From Dyella acidiphila (GTDB taxonomy: Bacteria; Pseudomonadota; Gammaproteobacteria; Xanthomonadales; Rhodanobacteraceae), in assembly GCF_014863405.1 (NCBI RefSeq), contig NZ_JACZZA010000001.1, positions 434,001 through 498,000 of the forward strand: a stretch of 64,000 nt of DNA. Reading direction: 5' to 3'. Shown here one piece after another: positions 1-9,046 of this stretch. Positions within the stretch are counted from its first letter, which is position 1, and the number at the start of each line of letters is the position of its first letter. A model generated the notes under the pieces. That model was not told where the DNA came from and made no database searches. It was given only the letters and a program-made list of their open reading frames with translations. The translations under genes and the position numbers were made by a program.

Positions 1-251
1 GCGAAACGCTGATCTTCCATGCCGGCGAAGTGGAAGGCTATCGCACCATGATCGCCTTCTTTCCCAAGTACCACGTCGGTATGGTGTCGATGTGGAACTC
101 GCCCGGCGCGATCGGCACCGACCTGATGCCGATGGTGTTCGACAGCATGCTGGGCCTGCCGCATGTGGACTGGGCCGGGGTGGAAGGCGATGCGCCCGCC
201 AATCCGGCCACACCCGGCAGGCCGCATCACAAGCATCGTCGCCAGGGCTGA
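1..251 (+). CDS. Serine hydrolase (beta-lactamase/PBP-like fold), C-terminal fragment
   Basis: Only the last ~82 codons lie in the window; the frame is open from base 3 to the TGA at 249-251. The peptide carries FHAGEVEGYRTM, which fits the third conserved box (H-x-G, equivalent to the KTG box) of class C beta-lactamase-related serine hydrolases. It is followed by the strand-rich ending FFPKYHVGMVSMWN and the WN step usual near the end of this fold. The final ~25 residues are Pro/Arg/His-rich and look like a disordered tail. The SxxK nucleophile motif lies upstream and cannot be checked. Family membership is fairly secure; the substrate (peptide, ester or lactam) is unknown. Confidence 0.7.
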   Translation, partial: ETLIFHAGEVEGYRTMIAFFPKYHVGMVSMWNSPGAIGTDLMPMVFDSMLGLPHVDWAGVEGDAPANPATPGRPHHKHRRQG

Positions 252-285
252 TCCGCAGCGCAGCGGCATCGGCGGAAACGAAAAA

Positions 286-308
286 GGCGCAGCCATCGCG
301 GCTGCGCC
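286..308. terminator. Bidirectional intrinsic terminator
   Basis: Perfect 9-bp stem GGCGCAGCC/GGCTGCGCC with a 5-base loop. It is preceded by five A (281-285) and followed by five T (309-313), so it has a T-tract on both strands. It lies 34 bases after the serine hydrolase stop and 24 bases beyond the minus-strand stop of the TonB-like gene, and can serve both convergent genes. Confidence 0.9.
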
Positions 309-332
309 TTTTTGCTTGAGCGACCCGCCCGC

Positions 333-1391
333 TTATTGCGAGCTGGAGAGCTTGAACTCGATCCGCTTCTGCTGCTGGGACGCTACCGCCGCACCGTCGT
401 GCAGTGCTGGCGAGAACTTGGCGCGGCGCAGGGCATCGACAGCAGCGCTGTCGAACACATGGCGCGGCTCGGCGCTCACCACGCTGATATTGCTCACGCT
501 GCCATCCACATTGACGGTGTACTGCACGTCCACCCAGCCTTCCTGGCTGTTGCGCAGCGCGGTCGACGGGTAGCGCGGGCGAATGGTGGAAATCGGAATC
601 GCTTCGCGTGTATCGCCACCGCCGACGCTGGCACTGCCGGTGTTGGTGCTCGGCGCCGCGCTGGCCGACGCCACCCGCTCCTTGGCCGCCTCTTCTTCCT
701 TGGCCTTCTCCTGCTGCGCCAGCAACGCGGCCTGTGCCGCTGCAGCCTTGTCGGCCGCCGCCTTCTGCACCGCCGCCTGATCGGCGGCAGCTTTGTCCGA
801 CGCGGCCTTCTGCGCGGCAAGATCGGCCAGACGCTGCTGGTCGAGCTGCTTCTGCTGCTCCTGGTCCAGCGTCTTGCGCTGCGCATCGAGCTTGGAGCGC
901 AGGATGGTCAGCGTGTAATTGGTCGGATCCACCTTGGCCAGCAGATCGATCTCGCGCTGCGCTTCGTTGAAGTCGCGCTGGTTGATCACCTGCTCGACGT
1001 TGCTGGCCGCGAACGGAAAGGTTTCGCGCAGCGCATCGGCGGCGGTCTGGTTGCCGGGCTGCTTTTGCAGCACCTTCAGATAGAACTCGAAGGCATTGTT
1101 GCCGGCCGGGGAAATCACGCGCTGCTGGTTCATCGCCTTGCGGGCTTCGGCCAGCAGGTCATTGAGGCTGAGCGTTTCCACGTTCACCGGCGCGGCCGCC
1201 TGCGGCCCCTGCGTCACCGGCGTGGACGGATGACCGCCGCCATCGGTGCCCACGAGGTCCTCGTGCGGCTTGATGATGAAAATCCAGGACAGCACCGCCA
1301 GGCCCACGATGATGGCCAATACGGCAATGGTTACGGGCTTGACAGCCCCGCGCGCACGCGAGCGCGCATGACGACTATTTCGGGTATCCAT
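333..1391 (-). CDS. TonB-family energy transducer-like protein
   Basis: 352 residues. A basic cytoplasmic N-terminus (RHARSRARG) precedes one transmembrane helix at about residues 19-41. A periplasmic region follows with TPR-like helices (~75-160), then a long Ala/Lys/Gln/Glu-rich coiled segment (~165-235, repeated DKAAADQAA-like units). The C-terminal TonB domain starts near IRPRYPSTALRN and contains GWVDVQYTVNVDGSVSN. The family couples the inner-membrane proton gradient to outer-membrane receptors. The helical spacer replaces the usual Pro-rich one and resembles TolA. No exbB, exbD or receptor gene is adjacent, so the partner is unknown. Start ATG at 1391 follows a GAGAG ribosome site. Confidence 0.85.
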   Translation of the reverse strand: MDTRNSRHARSRARGAVKPVTIAVLAIIVGLAVLSWIFIIKPHEDLVGTDGGGHPSTPVTQGPQAAAPVNVETLSLNDLLAEARKAMNQQRVISPAGNNAFEFYLKVLQKQPGNQTAADALRETFPFAASNVEQVINQRDFNEAQREIDLLAKVDPTNYTLTILRSKLDAQRKTLDQEQQKQLDQQRLADLAAQKAASDKAAADQAAVQKAAADKAAAAQAALLAQQEKAKEEEAAKERVASASAAPSTNTGSASVGGGDTREAIPISTIRPRYPSTALRNSQEGWVDVQYTVNVDGSVSNISVVSAEPRHVFDSAAVDALRRAKFSPALHDGAAVASQQQKRIEFKLSSSQ

Positions 1392-1707
1392 GATCTCTCA
1401 CTAACTGCGTGGCATCAGATACCCGCGCTTCCCCCCTGTTATCCAGGAGCGGCTACCCCAGTTCGCCGCGGCGCGGATGGGGGAAAGGTAACCCGATTGC
1501 AGCGGCACGGCAAATGCGCGGCGCTTCACGGTGCGGCGCCCCGGTTTGCGCTAACGCGCGGCAGGGCGAAGAAAGGGGCCGGGCAGTTTTTTACGGACCC
1601 CAAAATGAAGCGTCCCGGCCAGAAGCCGGGACGAAACGCTTTCGAGACACCTCCCCGCGCTGGGCGTCGCAGGGAGACAAATCGATTCAAGCTAGTTGTT
1701 GTTGTGC
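1392..1707. other. Non-coding gap between tonB-like and metJ-H1 genes
   Basis: About 316 bases between the start of the TonB-like gene and the end of the MetJ-H1 gene, both on the minus strand. It holds the hairpin at 1611-1633 and a run of six T at about 1587-1592. No plausible gene is seen. The promoter of the TonB-like gene should lie near 1400-1450; a GATAAC-like hexamer on the minus strand is the only, weak, candidate. Confidence 0.5.
1611..1633 (-). terminator. Probable terminator of the metJ-H1 gene
   Basis: Perfect 9-bp stem CGTCCCGGC/GCCGGGACG with loop CAGAA, ~75 bases past the stop of the MetJ-H1 gene. On the minus strand it is followed by CTTCATTTTGGGG, a poor T-tract, so this could also be a transcript-stabilising hairpin. 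Confidence 0.5.
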
Positions 1708-2247
1708 TTACTTCTTGGCTTTTGCAGTCTTGGTGGCCTTCACCACCTTGGCGGCAGCCGCGGTCTTGCGGGTAGCGCGCTTTGCGGTGCGCTTGCGGGC
1801 AGCCTTCTTGGTTGCAGTCTTCTTGGCAACGCGCTTGGCAGTCGCCTTCTTCGCGCCTACGCGCTTGGTGGCAGCCTTCTTGGCAGTCTTGCGCACAGTG
1901 CGCTTCTTGGCGGTGGCCTTCTTGGCGACCGGCCGCTTGGCGGCAGTCTTGCGGGTGGTCTTCTTGGCGGCTTTCTTAGCCGATTTCCTAACAGTTTTCT
2001 TGGCAGTGGCCATAGTTCGTCTCAGCTCCTCATCAGTTGGCAGTGGTTGCCCAGTAAAAGCATGTAGGAACGCCTCAACCAGCAAATCGCTGTTCGTGGC
2101 GTGCCTTAAATTGTTGACCTGTCGGTAAGTGCGCAGATCCGACAGCAGTCGCAGAACGTGCATTGGGATGGAAACAGTGATCTTTCTCACCGCGCCGGCT
2201 TTTTCGCCGTGATCTACGTATGGCTTTATGAATTTCGATGCCACCAT
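1708..2247 (-). CDS. MetJ-like ribbon-helix-helix repressor fused to histone H1-like tail
   Basis: 179 residues in two parts. Residues ~5-77 closely match E. coli MetJ, including the DNA-contacting strand RKITVSIP, the helix segment [12 protein letters not shown] and the segment [16 protein letters not shown]. From Met79 to the end it is almost entirely Lys, Ala, Thr and Arg ([15 protein letters not shown] type), like the C-terminal tails of bacterial H1-like proteins (HctB, AlgP). The C-terminal helices of canonical MetJ (~104 residues) are missing and replaced by the tail. MetJ represses methionine genes with S-adenosylmethionine; the tail suggests general DNA binding or compaction. Whether the protein still binds SAM or met boxes is not known. 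A good promoter precedes it, and the gene looks monocistronic. Confidence 0.85.
   Translation of the reverse strand: MVASKFIKPYVDHGEKAGAVRKITVSIPMHVLRLLSDLRTYRQVNNLRHATNSDLLVEAFLHAFTGQPLPTDEELRRTMATAKKTVRKSAKKAAKKTTRKTAAKRPVAKKATAKKRTVRKTAKKAATKRVGAKKATAKRVAKKTATKKAARKRTAKRATRKTAAAAKVVKATKTAKAKK
2011..2031 (-). promoter_or_regulatory. Possible internal ribosome site and start codon inside the fusion gene
   Basis: On the minus strand GAGGAG (2026-2031) lies 12 bases before an in-frame ATG (2013-2011) at codon 79, exactly where the MetJ-like part ends and the Lys/Ala tail begins. Initiation here would give a ~101-residue free H1-like protein. The spacing is longer than ideal, so this is a possibility only. 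Confidence 0.35.
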
Positions 2248-2275
2248 TGGTGCCGTTCCCCGTTATATGGTGCGA

Positions 2276-2304
2276 AAGCTATTCCTGAACATTTCAACTG
2301 TCAA
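2276..2304 (-). promoter_or_regulatory. Sigma-70 promoter of the metJ-H1 gene
   Basis: Minus strand: perfect -35 TTGACA (2299-2304), a 17-base spacer, then -10 TAGCTT (2276-2281, three of six matches). The start codon follows ~28 bases later with GGGGAA as ribosome site. Local AT-richness supports it. No AGACGTCT-type met box is seen in or near it. Confidence 0.55.
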
Positions 2305-2774
2305 TAAATTTTCGTCATGAAATCAATCTCTTCGATTCCGCCATCGGCTGAAGGACGACAGTTCCAAGGGTTAATTCCAATCACCAAAATGCATTTGGAC
2401 AGCTAATTGATTGCGCATGGAAACGACTTTGCACATTGCCCGAAAAAGCCAAAAACAAGCTAAAAATTGTAATTTTTCTCATTCACGCTGATACATCCAA
2501 TGCACCCGCGGCAGGCTTGCCGGCGCCGGCGACACAGCGCCTTTTCGGTCGTCCGAGGGAGGTCATCCGGAGCATGAACGAATTCGGACTGGAACCCGTC
2601 CCGGAACTGCCGAAATGTCTCCGCACACCCCCGAACACCCTCGTCGCTCACCCTGGATGCGTCGCCGGGCGGTACCGCGCCGGCGTGTTGCGAACACGTG
2701 CCTGGGATGTCTTGCCCGCGTCGATCGCACCATCCGTTCGTGCGATGCCGCGGAAACAGAACGTGCCGCGGAAA

Positions 2775-2804
2775 CGCTGACGGCCGCCTAGGCGGCCGTC
2801 AGCG
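2775..2804. repeat. 30-bp perfect palindrome downstream of gcvH
   Basis: Perfect inverted repeat centred on CCTAGG (14-bp arms CGCTGACGGCCGCC/GGCGGCCGTCAGCG around TA), 20 bases past the gcvH stop on the minus strand. It would form a strong RNA hairpin, but no T-tract follows (GTTTCCGCGG). It may end or protect the gcvT-gcvH message, or bind a dimeric protein. Confidence 0.55.
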
Positions 2805-2823
2805 GAAGCAACCGATCGCGCGA

Positions 2824-3225
2824 TCAGTCGTCTTCGTGCTCGATCAGCTCGGCGTAGTCGTCGGCGTTGAGCAGTTCGTCCAGTTCGGCACGGTCGCTGG
2901 CCTTGACCACGAACAGCCAACCTTCGCCGTAGGCGTCTTCATTGATCGTCTCGGGCTTGTCGCCGAGGATCTCGTTCACTTCCACCACCTCGCCCGATAC
3001 CGGGGAATAGATGTCGGAAGCGGCCTTGACCGACTCGACCGTGGCGGCGCCGGTACCGGCCTGCACGCTGGCGCCGATCTCCGGCAGCTCCACGTAGACC
3101 AGGTCGCCCAGCTGCTCCTGTGCGTGGTTGGAGATACCCACGCGGATGAGGCCGTTGTCTTCGACACGGGCCCACTCGTGGGACTTGAGGAATTTCAGAT
3201 CGCCGGGAATCTCGCTCGAGCTCAT
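2824..3225 (-). CDS. gcvH: Glycine cleavage system H protein
   Basis: 133 residues, close to the usual ~129. It carries the lipoyl-attachment motif VESVKAASD with Lys67 as the lipoylated residue, and the family opening [16 protein letters not shown]. The H protein carries the aminomethyl intermediate on its lipoyl arm between the P, T and L proteins of the glycine cleavage complex in the cytoplasm. It lies downstream of gcvT on the same strand with a 156-base gap, probably in one transcript. gcvP is not in the window. The C-terminus is acidic (EHEDD). Confidence 0.97.
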   Translation of the reverse strand: MSSSEIPGDLKFLKSHEWARVEDNGLIRVGISNHAQEQLGDLVYVELPEIGASVQAGTGAATVESVKAASDIYSPVSGEVVEVNEILGDKPETINEDAYGEGWLFVVKASDRAELDELLNADDYAELIEHEDD

Positions 3226-3381
3226 GGTCAGGTCCAGTCGTCGTTGGTTTCGATCAGGGTGGAGGCGTGGATTCTAACCGCTTCCGCGGCAGCTCCATAC
3301 CCACAGCCGTGGGGACATTGCCAGGGACAGTTCCGCCCCGCCATGCACGTCGCAGACGGCATGGCAGGGACGGACAAACCG

Positions 3382-4482
<1,101 letters not shown>

Positions 4483-4523
4483 TGCATAGCCTGCGCGGGA
4501 TAAGAAAGGGGAAGAAGCCCGGC

Positions 4524-4552
4524 ATTATCCCCACGCTATCGCGGCAATCCAA
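4524..4552 (-). promoter_or_regulatory. Sigma-70 promoter of gcvT
   Basis: Minus strand: -35 TTGGAT (4547-4552), a 17-base spacer, -10 GATAAT (4524-4529, five of six matches). The start codon of gcvT is ~42 bases downstream of the -10. It fills most of the short gap between alkB-like and gcvT. Confidence 0.5.
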
Positions 4553-4575
4553 GGTGCAGGGCGTCATGCCCGGCG

Positions 4576-5202
4576 TTACGCCGGCGTATGGATAAAGCGG
4601 AAAGTGAGATTTACGCGTGCGTCGGACAGGCCCGATGCCTTGGGCAGATCGTGCTGGTAGTTGCGCTGGGTATCACCCGCCATGCACAGCAGGCTGCCAT
4701 GCGCCAAAGCCAGGCCCTGCGGCATCGCGCGCACGCCGCGCGGCGATTTGCGGCGCAGCCGGAAGCGGCGTTCCGCCCCCAGGCTCACCGAGGCAATCAC
4801 CGGTTGCGGCCCCAGCTCCGCTTCGTCGTCGCTATGCCAGCCCATCGAGTCCTGGCCATTGCGATAGAGATTGGCCAGTACGCTGTTGAAGCGCGCGCCA
4901 CAGGCATCCTCCACCCGCGCACGCAAGGAGCGCAGCGCATCGGTCCAGGGACGCGGCTCGAAACGGCTGCGCGAATACGTGTACACCGCACCGGCATCGC
5001 CGATCCAGCAGCTCAATCGTGGCGCATCGAGCTCACGCCCGAACATGTGCAGGCGATGGCGTTCCCAGGCAATTTCGTGCAGCAGCTGCGCGAGCAGCTC
5101 ATCGGCCTCAGACGGATCCAGCCAGACAGCGGCGTAACGTACCTCGGCATCGCTCAGTGGCAGTGGCTGCCAGCCGCATGCCTCATCGGCCGTCACGAAC
5201 AT
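4576..5202 (-). CDS. AlkB-type Fe(II)/2-oxoglutarate dioxygenase
   Basis: 208 residues from the ATG at 5202, which overlaps the end of the upstream methyltransferase by 20 bases. The frame is open further upstream, but that part is the methyltransferase gene in another frame. The iron ligands are visible as H123-S-D125 (GWHSDDE) and H184 (NYQHDLPK), and the 2-oxoglutarate-binding arginine as R196 (RVNLTFR). NLYRNGQDSMGWHSDDE is the typical AlkB-family core. AlkB enzymes oxidatively remove alkyl groups from N1-methyladenine and N3-methylcytosine in nucleic acid. This short form resembles ALKBH2/3-like proteins more than E. coli AlkB; the exact substrate is inferred. Confidence 0.88.
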   Translation of the reverse strand: MFVTADEACGWQPLPLSDAEVRYAAVWLDPSEADELLAQLLHEIAWERHRLHMFGRELDAPRLSCWIGDAGAVYTYSRSRFEPRPWTDALRSLRARVEDACGARFNSVLANLYRNGQDSMGWHSDDEAELGPQPVIASVSLGAERRFRLRRKSPRGVRAMPQGLALAHGSLLCMAGDTQRNYQHDLPKASGLSDARVNLTFRFIHTPA

Positions 5203-5770
5203 AGACGTATACGTTCGCCGGCGGCAGATTGCGCCACACCATGCCGACACGGCGGCAGTGCAATCCCAATTGCTGCTGCACCTCGGGATGCATCGGACTG
5301 CGCCAGCCGTAGGTGTACTGCACAAACACGCCACCCGGGCGCAGCACCGCCAGCGCGGCAGCCACGATGTCGCGTTGCAGGGCCGGCGGCATCGCCAGCA
5401 GCCCGAGGCTGCTGAGAATGGCATCGGCGCCAGCCGGCGCCAACACGCCCGTGCGTTGCGCCAGTTCGTTGACGTGACGCGCATCTGCGCACAACACCTG
5501 CGCCTGCGGGAAACGCCGCCGCAGGATGCCGTGCAAGGTCGCATTCATTTCCAGCACCAGCAGCTGGGCCGGCGAAACGCCGTGATGCAACAGGGCTTCG
5601 GTAATCACGCCGGTGCCGGCGCCAAGCTCGATCACGCAACGCGCATCGGTCGGCATGGCGGACACCATCATGCGTGCCAGCGGCCGTCCGGACGGCAGGA
5701 TCGATGCCATCTGCAGCGGATGCTTGATCCACTCGCGAAAAAACGTGAGTTGTTGCGCATTGGCAGGCAT
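5183..5770 (-). CDS. Class I SAM methyltransferase, phospholipid N-methyltransferase (PmtA)-like
   Basis: 195 residues. The N-terminal stretch FFREWIKHPLQMASILPSGR and SAM-binding motif I VIELGAGTGVITEAL (residues ~46-60) match bacterial PmtA-like proteins that methylate phosphatidylethanolamine on the way to phosphatidylcholine. A later motif is LRPGGVFVQYTY. No membrane segment, as expected for peripheral PmtA enzymes. Its 3' end overlaps the AlkB-like gene by 20 bases, so the two are probably translationally coupled. Phospholipid as substrate is by family resemblance only; a rRNA adenine methyltransferase-like role cannot be excluded. Confidence 0.75.
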   Translation of the reverse strand: MPANAQQLTFFREWIKHPLQMASILPSGRPLARMMVSAMPTDARCVIELGAGTGVITEALLHHGVSPAQLLVLEMNATLHGILRRRFPQAQVLCADARHVNELAQRTGVLAPAGADAILSSLGLLAMPPALQRDIVAAALAVLRPGGVFVQYTYGWRSPMHPEVQQQLGLHCRRVGMVWRNLPPANVYVYVRDGR

Positions 5771-5852
5771 GGGGACGGCGGCCTAGCTAGGTCTCCCCAC
5801 TTTAGCGGGGCAGGTGTAACAAAATGTTGTCAGCCCCGATCCGCTCAGCCAA

Positions 5853-7250
5853 TCAAGCCATTACGGGATATTCCGGTGCCGCATCGAGGATCGATGACCA
5901 CACCGCGGCAAGCTCCAGCAGGCGCAGGTCCGAGCCGCGCGGCCCGACCAGTTGCAGGCCGAGCGGGAGACCGTCCGGCGTACGCCCCATCGGGATGCTC
6001 ACCGCCGGACAGCCCGCCAGATTGGCAAAGCTGGTGAGATCGGCCTGCGAATCCGGCACCGGACCGTGCAGCGGAAAGGCAGCCTGTGGCGTGGTCGGCA
6101 TCACCAGTACATCGATCTGCGCGAACAGCCGGCGCATTTTCAGCGCAGCGGCATCGAGCACCCGTTCGGCATCGGCGTAGTCAGCCGCCGACTTGTGCCT
6201 GGCATAAGCCAGCATGTCGCGAAATTTTGCCGATACCGGCCGCTCGGTATCGGCCAGCTGCGCGGCGAAAGTGCCGAGCATTTCCGCTTCCATCAGCAGC
6301 AGGCCGGCGCGGCGGCCGCGGGCGAAATGCCAGTCCTCGAAATCCACGCCGCGCGCTTCACCCAGCTCGTGCTTGAGCGTGGCCAGCGCCGCATCGAACA
6401 CCTGCACCACCTCAGGCTGCACACCGATGGCAGGAAGCTGGGTCAACACGCCGCAACGCAGTTTGCCCGGCTCCCAGTCGGGCGGCGACAAGGCGACCCG
6501 GCGCCGGCGCGAGCGCGGATCGTCGGCGTCGTAGCCGGCCAGCACCTGCAGCAGCACGGTCAGATCGTCCACGCTGCGCGCGAGCAGGCCGACACTGTCC
6601 AGCCAGCGCGCCGCAGGCGTCATGCCGCGCGTGGAAATCTCCCCTTGCGTGGGCTTGAGCGCAAACACGCCGCAATAGCTTGCGGGAATGCGGATCGAGC
6701 CCAGCGTATCGGAGCCGATCGCGGCCACCGCCAATCCGGCCGCCACCGCCGCGGCCGCTCCACCGGACGAGCCACCCGCCGTATAGCCGTGCCGATGCGG
6801 GTTATGCGTCGGACCGAAATGCGGGTTGTCGGTGACGGCGCCCAGCGCGCCTTCATCCATATTGGTCTTGCCGGTCAATACCGCGCCCGATGCACGCAGG
6901 CGCGCAACCACGTGCGCATCCTGCCCGGCAGCGCGGCCCGCATCCGGCAGGCCGGCACGGGTGGGCCAGCCGGCAAGATCGAAATTGTCCTTCAGCGCAA
7001 TCGGAATACCGTCCAGCCGGCCGATGACGCCTTCGCGCCGGCGATGCTCGGCCGAGCGCGCCTGGTCGCGCATCAAGGCCGGACTGAACTCCACATAGGC
7101 GTTGAGCTGCGGATTGAGGCGCTCGATCGCCTGCAGATACACCTCGGTGAGCGGCGCCGGCTGCACGCGGCCGGCGGCCAGCCAATGCAGCAGCTGGCAC
7201 AGCGATGCGCGGCGCAGGTCGGTCTCGGCGATCGGCGGTAACGCGTTCAT
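5853..7250 (-). CDS. Amidase signature family hydrolase
   Basis: 465 residues from ATG 7250, chosen because AGGAGA stands just upstream and the family N-terminus (ASLCQLLHWLAAGRV) begins there. The Ser-cisSer-Lys triad is visible: Lys87 in IALKDNF, the cis-Ser in GGSSGG (161/162) and the nucleophile Ser185 in GSDTLGSIRIPA. The usual motif reads DTGGS; here it is DTLGS, a mild variation. The family hydrolyses carboxamides, including GatA-type Gln-tRNA substrates, but no gatB or gatC is adjacent, so this is a stand-alone amidase of unknown substrate. It precedes the PmtA-like gene by 82 bases and diverges from ETF-QO. Confidence 0.88.
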   Translation of the reverse strand: MNALPPIAETDLRRASLCQLLHWLAAGRVQPAPLTEVYLQAIERLNPQLNAYVEFSPALMRDQARSAEHRRREGVIGRLDGIPIALKDNFDLAGWPTRAGLPDAGRAAGQDAHVVARLRASGAVLTGKTNMDEGALGAVTDNPHFGPTHNPHRHGYTAGGSSGGAAAAVAAGLAVAAIGSDTLGSIRIPASYCGVFALKPTQGEISTRGMTPAARWLDSVGLLARSVDDLTVLLQVLAGYDADDPRSRRRRVALSPPDWEPGKLRCGVLTQLPAIGVQPEVVQVFDAALATLKHELGEARGVDFEDWHFARGRRAGLLLMEAEMLGTFAAQLADTERPVSAKFRDMLAYARHKSAADYADAERVLDAAALKMRRLFAQIDVLVMPTTPQAAFPLHGPVPDSQADLTSFANLAGCPAVSIPMGRTPDGLPLGLQLVGPRGSDLRLLELAAVWSSILDAAPEYPVMA

Positions 7251-7319
7251 GCACTCTCCTGCACAGATCCGGCGCGATGATGTCCCAGGCCCGGCAACCA
7301 CCCGCAAGCAGCTGCCTGT

Positions 7320-7348
7320 TTGCCGCGCCGTAGGCGAATCCGGAGAAT
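7320..7348 (+). promoter_or_regulatory. Possible promoter of ETF-QO and downstream glycosyltransferases
   Basis: TTGCCG (7320-7325), a 17-base spacer, GAGAAT (7343-7348) in the 179-base divergent region. Matches are moderate (four of six in each hexamer). It would drive ETF-QO and, through overlapping frames, the three genes after it. Confidence 0.3.
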
Positions 7349-7429
7349 ACCGTCCGGGCCGGCGGCCGAACACCTCGCCGCAACACCCGGACCACGCCCT
7401 GCAGCCACCAGCCACACGACGGAGCCCCC

Positions 7430-9046
7430 ATGACCGAACGCGAAACGATGGAATACGACGTTATCGTCGTTGGCGCGGGGCCGTCCGGGCTGTCGTTCGC
7501 CATCCGCCTCAAGCAGCTCAAGCCCGAGCTGAGCGTGTGCGTGATCGAGAAAGCCTCCACTATCGGCGCGCAGATCCTGTCCGGCGCGGTGATCGAGCCG
7601 CAGCCGCTGGACGCCTTGCTGCCCGGCTGGCGCAACAACCCGCCGCCGATCTGCGTGCCGGCAGCCGACGACGAATTCTGGATGCTCAGCAAGACCGGCG
7701 GCCGCAAGCTGCCGGTGCCGCCGGGCATGAAGAATCATGGCAACTTCATTGTTTCGCTGGGTGCGCTGTGCGCCTGGCTGGCGCCGCAGGCCGAAGCGCT
7801 GGGCGTGGATGTGTTCCCCGGCTTTGCCGCGGCCGACACTGTTTATAACGAAGACGGCTCGGTGGCCGGCGTGCGCATCGGCGACATGGGCGTGGCCAAG
7901 GATGGATCGCACAAGCCCGGCTACACCCAGGGCATCGACATCAAGGCCAAGGTCACCGTGCTGGCCGAAGGCGCGCGCGGCAGCCTTACCAAGCAACTGA
8001 TCAAGCGCTTTGTGCTGGACCGGGACAGCGATCCGCAGGGCTACTCGATCGGCATCAAGGAATTGTGGCAGCTGCCGCCCGGCCGCGTTGCGCCCGGCAA
8101 GATCGTGCACAGCTTCGGCTGGCCGGCCGACAGCCACACCTACGGCGGCAGCTTCCTGTATCACCTGGACCAGGACCGCATTGCGCTCGGCTATGTGAGC
8201 GGACTCGACTACAGCGATCCGAATTACCAGCCGTGGGAAGCGTTCCAGCAATGGAAGAACCATCCGATGGTGAAGCCGCTGCTGGAAGGCGGCAGCATCG
8301 TCTCGGCCGGCGCGCGCGCGATCGTCACCGGCGGCTACCAGTCGCTGCCCAAGCTGGAAATGCCGGGCGCGCTGCTGATCGGCGACACCGCCGGCCTGCT
8401 CAACGTGCCCAAGATCAAGGGCACCCACCAGGCGATCAAGAGCGCCATGCTGGCGGCCGAGCACCTGGCCGCGAATGATCTCAATCCGGCCGGCTTTGAC
8501 GGCAAGTTGCGCAGCTCGGAGGTCATGGCCGAGCTCAAGACGGTGCGCAATATCAAGCCCGGCTTCAAGAAGGGCCTGTGGTTGGGCATGTTCAACGCCG
8601 CCTGGGAAACCATCACCAAGGGCAAATCGCCCTGGACCTTGAAGAACAAGGCCGACTGGTCCTCGCTGCATAAACTCGGTGCGCAGGAAGAGCCCAAGCG
8701 CGATTACGTGCAACGCGAACTGCCTCCGCGCGATCGCCTGGCGGGCGTCTACTTCGCCGCCACCGAGCACGACGAAGACCAGCCGATCCATCTGCATGTT
8801 GCCGACACCTCGGTTTGCGTCAGCCAGTGCGCAGAGGAATACGGCAACCCCTGCACCCGCTTCTGCCCGGCCAGCGTCTACGAAATCGTCAACGAAGCCA
8901 AGCCCGACGGCAGCAGCGGCAAGCGCCTGCAGATCAACGCCGCCAACTGCGTCCACTGCAAGACCTGCGACATCAAAGATCCCTACCAGATCATCAACTG
9001 GGTCACGCCGGAAGGTGGCTCCGGCCCGAACTACCAGAATCTGTGA
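7430..9046 (+). CDS. Electron transfer flavoprotein-ubiquinone oxidoreductase
   Basis: 538 residues, matching the family. The N-terminal FAD site is DVIVVGAGPSGLSFA. The C-terminal 4Fe-4S site has Cys507, Cys510 and Cys513 (CVHCKTC) plus an upstream Cys around 479 (RFCPASVYE). The enzyme passes electrons from ETF to ubiquinone at the inner membrane during fatty-acid and amino-acid oxidation. Its partner genes etfB and etfA lie 4.6 kb downstream, separated by a glycosyltransferase operon. The stop codon overlaps the next start (GTGA). Confidence 0.97.
   Translation: MTERETMEYDVIVVGAGPSGLSFAIRLKQLKPELSVCVIEKASTIGAQILSGAVIEPQPLDALLPGWRNNPPPICVPAADDEFWMLSKTGGRKLPVPPGMKNHGNFIVSLGALCAWLAPQAEALGVDVFPGFAAADTVYNEDGSVAGVRIGDMGVAKDGSHKPGYTQGIDIKAKVTVLAEGARGSLTKQLIKRFVLDRDSDPQGYSIGIKELWQLPPGRVAPGKIVHSFGWPADSHTYGGSFLYHLDQDRIALGYVSGLDYSDPNYQPWEAFQQWKNHPMVKPLLEGGSIVSAGARAIVTGGYQSLPKLEMPGALLIGDTAGLLNVPKIKGTHQAIKSAMLAAEHLAANDLNPAGFDGKLRSSEVMAELKTVRNIKPGFKKGLWLGMFNAAWETITKGKSPWTLKNKADWSSLHKLGAQEEPKRDYVQRELPPRDRLAGVYFAATEHDEDQPIHLHVADTSVCVSQCAEEYGNPCTRFCPASVYEIVNEAKPDGSSGKRLQINAANCVHCKTCDIKDPYQIINWVTPEGGSGPNYQNL

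Larger units (their letters stand above)
2248..2823. other. Non-coding region between metJ-H1 and gcvH
   Basis: About 575 bases. The part next to metJ-H1 (2250-2480) is clearly AT-richer than the genes around it and contains the metJ-H1 promoter. The part near gcvH contains a short direct repeat TGCCGCGGAAAC (twice within 2740-2780) and a 30-bp palindrome. Small open frames here lack ribosome sites and recognisable products, so I call no gene. Confidence 0.5.

Noticed and set aside
4483-4575. Glycine riboswitch upstream of gcvT
   Set aside because: The gap is only 93 bases and the likely promoter leaves a ~35-base leader, too short for a glycine aptamer; no aptamer core was seen.
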